Under the pieces are notes generated by a model. That model had not been told where the DNA came from and searched no databases. It was given only the letters and a program-made list of their open reading frames with translations. From the NCBI RefSeq assembly GCF_005144585.1, contig NZ_SSMQ01000082.1, forward strand, positions 1 to 56,452: a stretch of DNA of 56,452 nt, in the 5' to 3' direction. The stretch comes from Polyangium fumosum (lineage in GTDB: Bacteria > Myxococcota_A > Polyangia > Polyangiales > Polyangiaceae). Shown piece by piece: positions 6,596-15,465 of the stretch; positions within the stretch are counted from its first letter, which is position 1; every line of letters begins with the position of its first letter. Made by a program: the position numbers and the translations under genes.

Positions 6596-8203
6596 TCAGA
6601 CGGGCACGACCCTCCACTTCTGGTTTTCACCACCGAGCCAATGATGTTGCATGATCACGGCCCCATTTGCCGTGGACCCACCGCCGACGTCCAGATTCTT
6701 CCCGCTGTGTTCCGGGGCGATTGCATAAAGCCCGCCACCCAGGGGACCCAGACGGAACTTCTGGTTGTTGGTTCCGACCCAGTTGTACTGGATGAGCGGA
6801 ACCTCGGAGTCACGAGAGCTGCTGGGGACGTCCAGGACCTTCCCGCTGTGCACTGCGACGATCTTGAAGAGACCACCGCCCAGCCACTCGAGGCGGAACT
6901 GCCGGTGCGTGTTCCGGGTCTCGCTCCACTCCCATTGAAGGACCCGAGCGCCGTTCGTGGTTTCCGCGTTGTCGATGCAGATGAGCTTTCCGCTCTTCTG
7001 CGATACGAGCTTCACGGGGCTCCCCGTGGGGATCGTGCAGAACCGGAGGTAGAGATCCTGGATCCCGCCGCCATGATCGCTTTCGCCGTCGAAGCGGAAG
7101 CGTCGCTCCTGCTGGTTGAGCGAAAGGAGGGCAGCCCTGTCCCAGCCGAAGCGGAGACCTGCCACGAAGTCGTCCTCGTTTTTGATGAGGTCGAGCACCT
7201 CTGCCACGAGGGCGAGGGTGATGTAGCAGAAAACAGCCCAGTCATCGGCTTTGGTATGCGGATCGCCCGCGAGCTCCTGGCTAGCCCTCAGGCAATGGTC
7301 GGCCGCCGTGCGCAGGTACTCCGACGTCTTGCCGAAGATCGTACCGGAGTCTTTTTCCCAGCAATCGATGGTCATGGTGAGCGAATCGCTCACCCGTCCG
7401 ATGAAGGCCAAATGGTTGGGGTGGAAGCGCTCATCCCAGTCCCCGTCGTCGCAGCTATCGAACACCCTGGACTGGAACGTCCATGTATCTTCGTCGCTCC
7501 CGGCGCTGAAGCACCAGAAGATCTCGTCGGATGGGTCGAACATCGTATCGCCCGACCTCTTGATGGTCTGCATCTTGAACGGCTGGATGATGAAGACCTC
7601 GCTCACGCCGAGCGCCTCGCCCGAGCCCTCGGCGGACGTCGGAGCGGGCGCGGGCTCCGGCTGCGGCGCGCTGCTCGTGAAGTAGACGAAGCTCGATCCG
7701 TACTCTCTCGCGGCGGCGAGGAACGCCTCGTCCCTCTGATCGAGCTCCTGGTCCGGCCCCAGCTTGGCGACGTCCACGACGCGCACGTTCCCCTGGGCCT
7801 TCACCGCTTCGACCTGCGCGGGCAGAGCGTCGGCCAGGTCCTTCATGGTGAAGGGTTGGTCGATCGGCCGATCGGCGATCACGTCGGGCAAGATCTCCCT
7901 CGTGCGGGCGCCCTTCGTCTCGCGGTACGCCTTGCCCCACGCCTTGATCTCCTCCGGGCTGATCCCTTGCTCGAGGGCATCGACGAGGGTTCGCTCGAGA
8001 TCGCTGAGCTCGTGGCCCGCCTCGAGGCGCGCCGCGGCATGAAGGGCCGCCCCGAAGAGGGGGTTCGCCGCGCGATTCTTCTGCATCCTCCGCGCACCAA
8101 GGGAGCCTTCGCGCGCGCCCGACAGCCTTTCGCGAAGCTTGTTCGTGCGCTCGGTGGCTTTCTTGCTCAAAGGCCGCTCTTTTTTCGTCGTCGTCTCGGT
8201 CAT
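6596..8203 (-). CDS. Ricin B-like lectin domain protein
   Basis: The protein has 535 residues and starts at ATG 8203 behind a good Shine-Dalgarno sequence (GGAGGAA). Residues about 400-535 form a ricin-type beta-trefoil, with three repeats ending in Q-x-W/F-like motifs (NTHRQFRLEW, TNNQKFRLG, ENQKWRVVPV) and sugar-site-like NLDVGG and VLDVPSSS. The N-terminal 150 residues are basic then helical (LSKKATERTNKLRERL; DVIADRPIDQPFTMKDL). The middle region (about 200-380, PSDEIFWCFSAGSDEDTW) was not recognised. No signal peptide is visible, so the protein is either cytoplasmic or exported by another route. A toxin-like or effector role is possible but unproven. Confidence 0.8.
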   Translation of the reverse strand: MTETTTKKERPLSKKATERTNKLRERLSGAREGSLGARRMQKNRAANPLFGAALHAAARLEAGHELSDLERTLVDALEQGISPEEIKAWGKAYRETKGARTREILPDVIADRPIDQPFTMKDLADALPAQVEAVKAQGNVRVVDVAKLGPDQELDQRDEAFLAAAREYGSSFVYFTSSAPQPEPAPAPTSAEGSGEALGVSEVFIIQPFKMQTIKRSGDTMFDPSDEIFWCFSAGSDEDTWTFQSRVFDSCDDGDWDERFHPNHLAFIGRVSDSLTMTIDCWEKDSGTIFGKTSEYLRTAADHCLRASQELAGDPHTKADDWAVFCYITLALVAEVLDLIKNEDDFVAGLRFGWDRAALLSLNQQERRFRFDGESDHGGGIQDLYLRFCTIPTGSPVKLVSQKSGKLICIDNAETTNGARVLQWEWSETRNTHRQFRLEWLGGGLFKIVAVHSGKVLDVPSSSRDSEVPLIQYNWVGTNNQKFRLGPLGGGLYAIAPEHSGKNLDVGGGSTANGAVIMQHHWLGGENQKWRVVPV

Positions 8204-8531
8204 GAGGTTCCTCCTGTGCAGGGTGAGGGAAGCGTTCGGGGAGCCCTCTCTGGCTCCGCGCGGCAGACCGTAGCCGGAAGCGGGCGCGTCCCGGTATGGG
8301 ACCTTGGTCCCATGCTCCCTTCGCCCGAGGGGTTTCTCAGCCCCCGGAAGCTGCCCGCAGCCCCTCCGGGGGGGTTTTTCAGCCCTCCGGCGCCTGCTCC
8401 CGGGCCGGGGAGGGGGTTGGGGAGCCCCGAGACGCCCGTCGACGGCCTGCCCGGGGGGGTTTTTCAGCCCTCCGGCGGGTCCTTCCGGGGTCGGATTGAA
8501 TGTTCGTCTGCAATCCACGTCAGGGAACGAC
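8204..8531. repeat. Divergent intergenic region with GGGGGTTTTTCAGCC repeats
   Basis: This 328-bp gap between divergent genes has no convincing gene. It holds two near-identical direct repeats, CCGGGGGGGTTTTTCAGCCCTCCGG-type, at 8367-8392 and 8451-8477, about 84 bp apart, and a degenerate copy at 8329-8350. Each unit can pair its G-run with the downstream CCCTCCGG. Promoters for both flanking genes must lie here, but none is clear. Confidence 0.55.
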
Positions 8532-9011
8532 GTGAGCACGAACTTGCGCCAGTTGTCCGTCGGCCTCGCAGTTTTGCTTCTTGGCTGTACGTCACCACGT
8601 TCCGCCGACGACGCGACGACCGCGGTCATGTCGTCGCCCCCTGTGCACATGTGCTTCGTGGATGAAAAAGGGGCGCCGCTCGTGGGAGCCCGCGTGACGT
8701 CCGAAGCCCTGCACGCCGTCCCGGGTTCCGTCTACAAGTGGGAATCAGCCATGCCCACCGGACCTGCTCTCCCTGAGGTCACCACCGGGCTCGACGGATG
8801 TGGTGACATCCGATGGCTGTCGCAGCTCGACGCCGGTCCGACATGGAGTCAGCTCGTCGTGAGGCCCGCGGATCAGGGGGCCGATGGATGGGGAGCCATC
8901 TGCTCGCGGCCACGGTCGCCTGCACCTCACCAGGGCGAGGGCGAGGAAGGCAAATCCCTTCGCTGGCAGGTCGCGCCGCAGCGTTGCGTTTTGCTGTCCG
9001 TGCTCGAATGA
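8532..9011 (+). CDS. Putative lipoprotein with Ig/carboxypeptidase-regulatory-like fold
   Basis: The product has 159 residues from GTG 8532. The N-terminus LRQLSVGLAVLLLGCTSP is a signal peptide with lipobox LLGC. The segment VHMCFVDEKGAPLVGARVTS is typical of one edge of a carboxypeptidase-regulatory/Ig-like beta domain ('G-x-P-L-x-G-A-x-V'). The remainder is unremarkable. No ATG is present at the right place, hence the GTG choice. The gene converges with the aminotransferase-fold gene at 9022 with only 10 bp between stops. Confidence 0.6.
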   Translation: MSTNLRQLSVGLAVLLLGCTSPRSADDATTAVMSSPPVHMCFVDEKGAPLVGARVTSEALHAVPGSVYKWESAMPTGPALPEVTTGLDGCGDIRWLSQLDAGPTWSQLVVRPADQGADGWGAICSRPRSPAPHQGEGEEGKSLRWQVAPQRCVLLSVLE

Positions 9012-9021
9012 GCTTTCGGTT

Positions 9022-10245
9022 TCAATGAAAACACGCGCCCGCGCCGCGGTAGGTGAGCGCGCGGGATTCGACGTGGTCGCCGCGGACGAGGAGGTAGTCG
9101 CGGAAAAACGTGGCGAGCTCGCCGGCCTTGGCGTGGCGGAAGAAGACGGGATCGCCCGGGGCGAGTTTTACGTGGGGCGGGACGGCGAGCGGGGTCTGGA
9201 CTTCGCCGGCGCCTTCGAGGTCGAGCAAGCGGAGGCCTTCGGGGAGGTAGGGCATTGGGAGGCGATCCGGGCCGGCGGCGCCCGAGGCGATGAGGCCGCC
9301 GCCCTGGCAGGTGACGAAGCCGGGCGCCGGCCGGCGCGTGACCTGGAGGGCGAAGAAGGCGGCCGGCGCGGGGCGGAAATCGTCGTAATGGTCGAAGAGG
9401 TGGCTGCCGAGGAAGGCGGAGCCGACGGTGATTTCGGTGAGGGAGGGGTCGCGGAGCGAGGAGGCGACGCTGCCGGTGCCGCCGCCATTGAAGAGGGGAA
9501 GGGGGAGGCGGCGGCGCTCGAATTCGGTGGTGATTTCGTGCCGGAGCGTGGTGACGGCGGCGCAGGCGATTCGCTTGAAGGCGCGCTTGGCGCGAGGCGG
9601 GAGGGGGCCGAGCGGGGTTTGGTCGGGCGTGCCGGCGATGTGCGCTTCGTAGCCGAGGAGGCCGGCGAATTCGAGGTGCGGCGAGGAGGCGACGCGCTCG
9701 GCGAGATCGGCGACGCCGCGGGCCTCGTGGAGCGGGCTGCGGCGGACGCCGAGGTGCACGCGGCCGCCGAGGCGGCGGAGGGAGACGTCGATGTCGACGA
9801 CGACAGGGATACGCACGCCGTACGTCGCGGCCGCGGCTTCGAGGAGGTCGAGGTGGATGGGCTCCTCGACGGCAATCGAGACGCGTTTGCCTTCGTGGTT
9901 CGCCTCGGCGAGGAGGCGCGCGTCGGACGCCTGGGCCGTGGGGTAGGCGACGAGGATGTCGTTGAAGCCCTGCGTCGCGAGGAAACGCGCCTCGGCGGGG
10001 GCATACGCCATGAGGCCGCGGAACGAGGGGCCGCCGCGGTTCAGCATGTGCCGGAGGAGATCGACCGAGCGAACGGATTTCGTGCCGATGCGGAGGGTTT
10101 TTCCGCTGCCGCGGACGAGCGAGGCGACGGCGTCGACATTCGCGTCGACGGCGCCCATGTCCACGAGGGCGACGGGCAACGCCTCGCCGGCGAGGGCTTT
10201 CCGGTAACGGTCGTAGCGGTGCTGGCGGGTTTCCATGGCGTCCAT
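9022..10245 (-). CDS. PLP-dependent amino acid deaminase/aldolase (DSD1/alanine racemase-N fold)
   Basis: The 407-residue protein matches the D-serine dehydratase/D-threonine aldolase-like family: an alanine-racemase-type TIM barrel with a C-terminal beta domain. The probable PLP Schiff-base lysine is in RIGTKSVRSV, about residue 56. The barrel contains VVVDIDVSLRRLGGRVHLGVR and LFNGGGTGSV, a glycine-rich phosphate loop. The C-terminal segment HVKLAPGDPVFFRHAKAGE is the usual metal-binding-domain region. The start is ATG 10245; a GTG lies one codon upstream. It acts in the cytoplasm on a D- or beta-hydroxy amino acid; the substrate is unknown. Confidence 0.85.
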   Translation of the reverse strand: MDAMETRQHRYDRYRKALAGEALPVALVDMGAVDANVDAVASLVRGSGKTLRIGTKSVRSVDLLRHMLNRGGPSFRGLMAYAPAEARFLATQGFNDILVAYPTAQASDARLLAEANHEGKRVSIAVEEPIHLDLLEAAAATYGVRIPVVVDIDVSLRRLGGRVHLGVRRSPLHEARGVADLAERVASSPHLEFAGLLGYEAHIAGTPDQTPLGPLPPRAKRAFKRIACAAVTTLRHEITTEFERRRLPLPLFNGGGTGSVASSLRDPSLTEITVGSAFLGSHLFDHYDDFRPAPAAFFALQVTRRPAPGFVTCQGGGLIASGAAGPDRLPMPYLPEGLRLLDLEGAGEVQTPLAVPPHVKLAPGDPVFFRHAKAGELATFFRDYLLVRGDHVESRALTYRGAGACFH

Positions 10246-10367
10246 CACAAGCCGCGCTCACGGGGGGCGACGCGTGGAAAGACGCGTGGGCGGGCGAACG
10301 CGCGCGCGGCATGAAGGCCACTTTCGCCGCGGCCCGCGCGCGTGTCCAGGCTTTCGAGGGGCGCGCT

Positions 10368-12131
10368 TCAGCGCGTCAGGGAGGGATGGCGGAAGCGGCG
10401 CGGGGGTTCGTCCGCGCCGAGAGGACCACGGCCGCGAGGGCGAGGCGAAGGGCCCGAGCGGGGAGCGGTCTCGCCTTGGAACTCGGGCATGGGCCGGATG
10501 CGGACCCGCGGATCCCGCTCGTCCGGGCGGGCCGCGGAGCGGGCGAAGTCCGAGGCGACGGGCGTCGCGACCTCGACACTCGACGAGAAGTCGCCGACGT
10601 GGATCGCGCCGACCTGATCGCTGCGAATGCCGCCGCGCCGGCACACGAGCGCGAGGAGGCGGCGCGGATCGGCGCCGTGGCGGCCGCCCCAGCTCACCTG
10701 GAACGGGACGAAGGCGCCCGCGTTCGGCGCGCTTCGCTGGGCACGAGGCTCCGGCGGGCGGCGCGGGAGCGGCTCGTGCGGGACGAGCGGGGTGACGGGC
10801 AGCGGCGCCGAGGGGCCGGTGTGGCGGGAGCGCGCGAGCAGCGTGGTGACGAGCGCGGTCGGATCCATGTCGGCGAGCAAGGACGCGGCGAGGGCCTGGA
10901 GCCGCGGATCGGCAGGCTCGGCCGCGGGGGCGCGGAGCTCGGCGGCGAGGCGCGCGTCGGCCTCGCGGAGGACGTCGTCGGGCGAGGGCGCAGGCGACCA
11001 GGTGGCGCGGATGCCGGCGCCGCGGAAGAGGCGCGCCACGTAGTCGCGGGCCTGCGGCGGGACGAGCATCACGCTCGTGCCCTTGCGCCCGGCCCGGCCG
11101 GTGCGGCCACTGCGATGGGTGAAGGTCTCCGGGTCGCTCGGGGGATCGGCGTGGATGACGCGGTTGACGTCGGGGATGTCGAGCCCGCGCGCGGCGACGT
11201 CCGTCGCGACGAGCGTGGTGACGGCGCCGGAGCGGAAGGCCGCGAGGGTGCGGGTGCGCTCGCGCTGCTCGAGCTCGCCGCTCAGGGCGCGCGCGGTAAA
11301 ACCAGCCTGGCCGAGGCGCTCGGCGAGTTCGGAGGCGCCCTCGCGGGTGCGGACGAAGACGAGCGCGCGGTCCGTGGGCGCGAGGAGGAGGAGGTTCACG
11401 ACCGCGGCGTCGCGGTCGTCGGGTTTGACGAGGTGCGCGACGTGCGTGATGTCCTGGTTCGCCTCGCCGAGGCTCGTGCCCTCGACGGCGACGGCGTCCT
11501 TCTGGTAGCGGTTCGCGAGGGCCGAGACCTCACGCGAGAACGTGGCCGCGACGAGGTGGGTGCGGCGCGCCTCGGGCATCTTGCCGAGGATGGTCTCGAG
11601 CTCCTCACGGAAGCCCATGTCGAGCATCTGATCGGCCTCGTCGAGCACGGCCGCGCAGACGCGCGAGGGGTCGATCGCGCCGCGATCGAGGTGGTCGACG
11701 AGCCGTCCGGGCGTGCCCACGACGACGAGCGGGCCCTGCCGGAGGTTGTAGAGCTCCTGCGGAATGCTGGTCCCGCCGGTGACGGCACAAACGCTGGCGC
11801 CGAGGGGCCGGAAGAGCCACGAGAGCTCACGGGCGAGCTGGGCGGCGAGCTCGCGCGTCGGAGCGATCACGATCGTGGCCGGCGTGGCGGCGGCGGACGG
11901 CGCGGAAGGCGGGGTCGTGCTCGCCCGCTCCGCCACGATGCGCTCGAGGTCGGGGGCGAGGACGAGGCCGATGGCGACGGTCTTGCCCGAGCCGGTCTGC
12001 GAGAAGAGGCGCAGGTCGCGCCCCGCGTGGGCCGGGTCGAGGACGGCTTCTTGGATGGGGGTGAGGGACGTGTAGCCGCGGCTCTGGAAGGCAGCCGCGA
12101 GAGCAGGCGAAAGGGCGTCGATTTCGGTCAT
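10368..12131 (-). CDS. DEAD-box RNA helicase, DbpA-like
   Basis: The 587-residue protein carries the canonical helicase motifs: Q motif (SLTPIQEAVL), Walker A (SQTGSGKT), PTREL, VVGTPGRL, DEAD in VLDEADQML, AATFS in place of SAT, VATDVAARGLDIP and HRSGRTGRAGRKG. The C-terminal residues about 470-530 (FQVSWGGRHGADPRRLLALV, IHVGDFSSSVEVA) match the DbpA-type RNA-binding domain that targets 23S rRNA helix 92. A basic Arg/Pro-rich tail follows. The ATG at 12131 was chosen because the 26 preceding codons lack similarity to the Q-motif region. The likely role is ribosome assembly. Confidence 0.92.
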   Translation of the reverse strand: MTEIDALSPALAAAFQSRGYTSLTPIQEAVLDPAHAGRDLRLFSQTGSGKTVAIGLVLAPDLERIVAERASTTPPSAPSAAATPATIVIAPTRELAAQLARELSWLFRPLGASVCAVTGGTSIPQELYNLRQGPLVVVGTPGRLVDHLDRGAIDPSRVCAAVLDEADQMLDMGFREELETILGKMPEARRTHLVAATFSREVSALANRYQKDAVAVEGTSLGEANQDITHVAHLVKPDDRDAAVVNLLLLAPTDRALVFVRTREGASELAERLGQAGFTARALSGELEQRERTRTLAAFRSGAVTTLVATDVAARGLDIPDVNRVIHADPPSDPETFTHRSGRTGRAGRKGTSVMLVPPQARDYVARLFRGAGIRATWSPAPSPDDVLREADARLAAELRAPAAEPADPRLQALAASLLADMDPTALVTTLLARSRHTGPSAPLPVTPLVPHEPLPRRPPEPRAQRSAPNAGAFVPFQVSWGGRHGADPRRLLALVCRRGGIRSDQVGAIHVGDFSSSVEVATPVASDFARSAARPDERDPRVRIRPMPEFQGETAPRSGPSPRPRGRGPLGADEPPRRFRHPSLTR

Positions 12132-12417
12132 CGGATCGGGGACAAGGAACGGGGGGCCAGAGCTCGGTTCGTCCAAGCAGCGCCCCCCGGGTGTTGCAAA
12201 GGGCCGCACCGTAGCAGGTCGGACGACCGATGGCCCTAAGTTTCGTCCCTTGCAAACGGTTTGGAGCGCCGCTCGGGCGAGCGGAGCGGCGTCAAATGCC
12301 CGTCACGCGCCCGGCGGCTCCGCAAGCGCCCGCCGAGAGCGCCCGGCTGCGCGCGGACGTGGCATTCGTGATGCAATCCGCGGCTCTCCCCGTGGGCACG
12401 ACGCGAGAGGAGGGACC

Positions 12418-13605
12418 ATGCGAGCAATCGTGACGCGAGGACTGTGGACGGGCGCCGCGCTGACGGCGGCGACCGCGACGGCCATGATGAGCTCATCGGC
12501 GATCGAGCGGGGCGCGCCGTGGGCGGGGCTCAACGCGATGGCGACGGCGGCCCTGCCGACGCGGCGGGTCGGCCTCCGGTTCCAGGGCGACGCCACGCCT
12601 CTCGGGTTCCTGCTGCTCACCGGCGGCCTGCTCGGCTGGGGCCTCGCGTACCAAGGGGTGCTCGCGCGGGCCCGTCCCGAGCGGCCCGGAGGCGTGCTCC
12701 TCGCCAGCGCGCTCTCGGCCCTCGGCGGATATGCCTTCGACGCGCTGGTGATGCCCGCGCGGCTCGTCCCGAACTTCCGCCGCGCGATGGGCACGGCCGG
12801 CACGCTCACCAAGTACCTCGCCCTCGGGGTCGCGAGCTTCTTCGCGGCGCGCCCCGCGCGGCATCGGAGGCTCGCGGGCCGGAAGATCGCCGTGCTCACG
12901 GCGGACGGGTTCGAACAGGTCGAGCTCTTCACGCCGGCACGGGCGATCGGCGCCGAGGGCGGCCTGGTCGAGGTGCTGTCGCTCCGGCCCGGGAAGATCG
13001 TGGGGATGAACGTCGATGTGCCGGGGCGGCGGGTGCGCGTGCAGCGGACGATCCGGGAGGCGGACCCGGCCGAGTACGACGCGCTCTTCGTGCCGGGCGG
13101 CTTCATCGCGCCGGATTTCCTGCGGCAGAGCCAGGAGGTGCGGGAGTTCGTCCGGGCCTTCGACGCGGCGGGCAAGCCCATCGGCGCGATCTGCCACGGG
13201 GCGTGGGTGCTCGCGTCGGCGGGGATTCTGCGCGGGCGGCACATCACGTCGTGGCCCGGGATCCGGGACGATCTGGTGAACGCGGGGGCGACCTGGCGCG
13301 ACGAGGCGGTCGTGCGGGACGGCAACATCATTTCGAGCCGCGGGCCGCAGGATCTGCCGGTGTTCACGAGCGCGCTCGTGGACTTCTTCACCGGGACGAA
13401 GCCGACACCCGAGCGGCCGTGGGCGCCGGCCGCGTCATCGCCGCAGCGGAGCGCGCCGCCGGCGATGGCCCTCGCCGGCGCGGCGCACCTGCCGAAGGTG
13501 GCCAAGGCGCGCAGCGTCCTCGGCCTGACCGCGGCGTTTGCCGTGGGTCTCGCGGCCCTACCCGTGCTCCGCGCGCTCACGGCCTTCACGAGCCGGCGCT
13601 GGTAG
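12418..13605 (+). CDS. DJ-1/PfpI-family protein with N-terminal membrane region
   Basis: The gene encodes 395 residues from ATG 12418 behind GAGAGGAGG. Residues 1-140 hold several hydrophobic segments (for example GFLLLTGGLLGWGLAYQGVL). Residues about 155-325 are a DJ-1/PfpI domain: RKIAVLTADGFEQVEL, YDALFVPGGFIAPDFL, then the nucleophile elbow with Cys259-His260 in AICHGAWVLASAG. A Pro/Ala linker and a C-terminal hydrophobic stretch (LGLTAAFAVGLAALPVL) follow. Soluble PfpI proteins are about 170 residues, so the membrane parts are unusual. Relatives act as glyoxalases, deglycases or stress proteases. The 3' end overlaps the convergent gene by 48 bp. Confidence 0.85.
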   Translation: MRAIVTRGLWTGAALTAATATAMMSSSAIERGAPWAGLNAMATAALPTRRVGLRFQGDATPLGFLLLTGGLLGWGLAYQGVLARARPERPGGVLLASALSALGGYAFDALVMPARLVPNFRRAMGTAGTLTKYLALGVASFFAARPARHRRLAGRKIAVLTADGFEQVELFTPARAIGAEGGLVEVLSLRPGKIVGMNVDVPGRRVRVQRTIREADPAEYDALFVPGGFIAPDFLRQSQEVREFVRAFDAAGKPIGAICHGAWVLASAGILRGRHITSWPGIRDDLVNAGATWRDEAVVRDGNIISSRGPQDLPVFTSALVDFFTGTKPTPERPWAPAASSPQRSAPPAMALAGAAHLPKVAKARSVLGLTAAFAVGLAALPVLRALTAFTSRRW

Positions 13606-14799
13606 GCTGCCGAGGAGCGCCTCCGCGGCCGGTCGCACCACCTCGTCGAGCGCGCGCGCCATCGAGGCCCGCAGCACCGCCGCATCCGGACGCCCGTGCG
13701 CTTCGAGCGCGCCCGCTCCGCCCGCCTGCACCTCGAACGAGGCTCCCGCGGCGAGCGCCTGCGCGAAGGCCGCCCGCACGGCCCGCGCGACGGCCGCATC
13801 TCCGCTCCCGATCGCCCACGCCACGGCCCGCCAGGCGAGCTCCGCGTGCCGCGCCTCGTCCTCGGCGATGGCGGCGAGCGCCTCCCGCACGGCCGGATCC
13901 GTCGCCCGCGCGGCTTGCTCGGCCGCGACCAGGCTGGCGAGCGTCTCGCCGATGCAGCCTTCACGCACGGCGCGCGCCGCCACGTCCGCGAGGTCCGCGC
14001 TCACGGAGAGGTTGCCCCCGACGAACGGGAACGCGCCCGGCCCGAGGGGCTCCCCGGCGTAGGCCGAGGCCAGCGCGAAGGCGAGGCGCGCGTGCCGGAC
14101 CTCGTCGAGCGCGGCCTCGTGCGCGCGCGTCACGAGGTTTGCCGGCGCCCCCACGGCGAGCAGCTCCAGCGCGAACCGGCCGAACGAGGCGATCGACGCA
14201 TGTTCGAGCAGGCCGTCGCGGGTCCAGGCGGCGGCGAGCAGGGCGCGCTCGTCGGGGGACAAACCGGCGAGATCGGGCGCGGGGAGGGCGCTTTCCATCC
14301 AGCTCGAAAGGCCTCGTGCCGGCATCGCTGCCCGGGCGCGTCCTTCCTCGATGAAGGGCCGACCGGCGGCGCCGCAGGTCTCGTACGTCACGTCGTAGCA
14401 GCACTGGCCGTCCTGGAAGACCCCGTCGGTCTTCACCACGGCGCTGCAATAGTTGGGGCTGTTGGGAACGTGCATCAGCGCTTCTTCCTTCGGTGGGCAC
14501 GGCGGCACCATCGAGCCGCCCGCGCCGCCGGCCCCGCCTGCGCCGCCGGCCCCGCCTGCGCCGCCGCTGCCTTCCTCCGGCCAGGCGAAGCACTCCGTGA
14601 CATCGACGGTAGACCCTCCGCCTCCAAACCCTCCGAGGCCACCCCCGCCTCCCTGACCTCCCTGACCTCCCTGACCTCCCTGACCCGGCTGATCGACGTC
14701 GCTGCTGCAACCCGGGGCGGCCGCCGCGCCGATCCCTGCGAGCGCCACGCCGAGCAATTGCGCCGCGAGCCGGCGCCGGAAATGGAAAGACCGATCCAT
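13558..14799 (-). CDS. Ferritin-like-domain lipoprotein
   Basis: This 413-residue protein starts at ATG 14799 behind GGAAGGAGGAG. A signal peptide with lipobox (AAAAPGC) leads to two Gly-rich repeats (GQGG and GGAGGA units, about residues 40-100). A Cys-containing segment follows (PPCPPKEEALMHVP, GQCCYDVTYETCG). The C-terminal 220 residues are helical with carboxylate/His motifs expected of a ferritin-like four-helix bundle: LLEHASIASFGRF, LDEVRHARLAFAL, and IAEDEARHAELAWRAV. Such bundles bind two iron atoms. Being lipid-anchored, it would act in the periplasm or at the surface, next to the iron-related operon at 15466. Confidence 0.8.
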   Translation of the reverse strand: MDRSFHFRRRLAAQLLGVALAGIGAAAAPGCSSDVDQPGQGGQGGQGGQGGGGGLGGFGGGGSTVDVTECFAWPEEGSGGAGGAGGAGGAGGAGGSMVPPCPPKEEALMHVPNSPNYCSAVVKTDGVFQDGQCCYDVTYETCGAAGRPFIEEGRARAAMPARGLSSWMESALPAPDLAGLSPDERALLAAAWTRDGLLEHASIASFGRFALELLAVGAPANLVTRAHEAALDEVRHARLAFALASAYAGEPLGPGAFPFVGGNLSVSADLADVAARAVREGCIGETLASLVAAEQAARATDPAVREALAAIAEDEARHAELAWRAVAWAIGSGDAAVARAVRAAFAQALAAGASFEVQAGGAGALEAHGRPDAAVLRASMARALDEVVRPAAEALLGSLPAPAREGRERAEHG

Positions 14800-14899
14800 G
14801 ACTCCTCCTTCCGCGCGCCGATACGGACGCGACTCCGGCTGGATATCACGCGTTTCGAATTGCGCCGATACGTCAAATCTGCGAGACACGATCGCAGTC

Positions 14900-15379
14900 A
14901 TGCGATGCTTCTTCGTCGCCCGCACGACGGCCCTCCTCGTGCTCGCCGCTGCATCCGTCCTCGGCTGCGGCTCGCTGCCGGACGCCGCGGTGGCCGTGCT
15001 CGACGGGGCCGATTCGTTCCAGGTCCTCGCCCTCGATCCCGACCACGGGGAAGAACCGCCGCCGGGCGTGGAGAGCTTCCACGGATATCAAGTCCTCGCG
15101 AAGGGCGACGTCACCGATCCGAAGGCGCGCGAGCGGATCGTCGGCATCGTGAATGCCGGCGTGCGCAAGGGCGGCACACAGGCCAAATGCTTCAACCCGC
15201 GCCACGGCGTGCATGCCGTGCGCGATGGCCACTCCGTCGACCTCGTGATCTGTTACGAGTGCTCCGCGCTCGAGGTCGTGGAGGACGGTCGCTCCACGAC
15301 GCTCCCCACGGGCGACGTCCAGGCGGACCTCGACGAAGCCTTCCGCGCCGCAGGTATCGCCCACCCGGCCGGTCGCTGA
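14900..15379 (+). CDS. Putative lipoprotein of unknown function
   Basis: The product has 159 residues starting MRCFFVARTTALLVLAAAS, a signal peptide with lipobox VLGC. The mature part contains FHGYQVLAKGDVTDPKARER and VDLVICYECSALEVVED. The Cys pair in CYEC and another in AKCFNPRHG could form disulfides. The KGDVTDPKARERI ... FNPRHGVHAV ... YECSALEV arrangement recurs, as far as I recall, in small uncharacterised bacterial proteins; I cannot attach a function. It is divergent from the ferritin-like gene (100 bp) and 86 bp upstream of the imelysin operon, whose operator lies between them. Confidence 0.7.
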   Translation: MRCFFVARTTALLVLAAASVLGCGSLPDAAVAVLDGADSFQVLALDPDHGEEPPPGVESFHGYQVLAKGDVTDPKARERIVGIVNAGVRKGGTQAKCFNPRHGVHAVRDGHSVDLVICYECSALEVVEDGRSTTLPTGDVQADLDEAFRAAGIAHPAGR

Positions 15380-15431
15380 ACACGGGCCGTCTCCCGTTGC
15401 CGCTTGACAGGGCTCGGTCGTTTGTGACAAG

Positions 15432-15446
15432 TGAAAGTCACTTTCA
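15432..15446. promoter_or_regulatory. Fur-like 7-1-7 operator
   Basis: TGAAAGTCACTTTCA is a perfect 7-1-7 inverted repeat lying 19 bp before the first imelysin ATG. It matches the Fur core TGATAATNATTATCA at 10 of 14 non-central positions. A TTGACA -35-like hexamer is at 15404-15409, so the site would overlap the -10/start region and repress when bound. Imelysin (IrpA-type) genes are iron-regulated in other bacteria, which supports the reading. Another 7-1-7 regulator (PerR, Zur) is possible. Confidence 0.6.
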
Positions 15447-15465
15447 ATTTCTGGAGTACCGAAAC

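Noticed and set aside
12265-12290. GC-rich inverted repeat ahead of the DJ-1 gene as an operator
   Set aside because: Short and imperfect; such GC hairpins are expected by chance in this base composition.
13696-15465. A long plus-strand open frame in front of the first imelysin
   Set aside because: It is antisense to the ferritin-like gene, has noise-like composition, and the lipoprotein signal with a Shine-Dalgarno sequence marks ATG 15466 as the true start.
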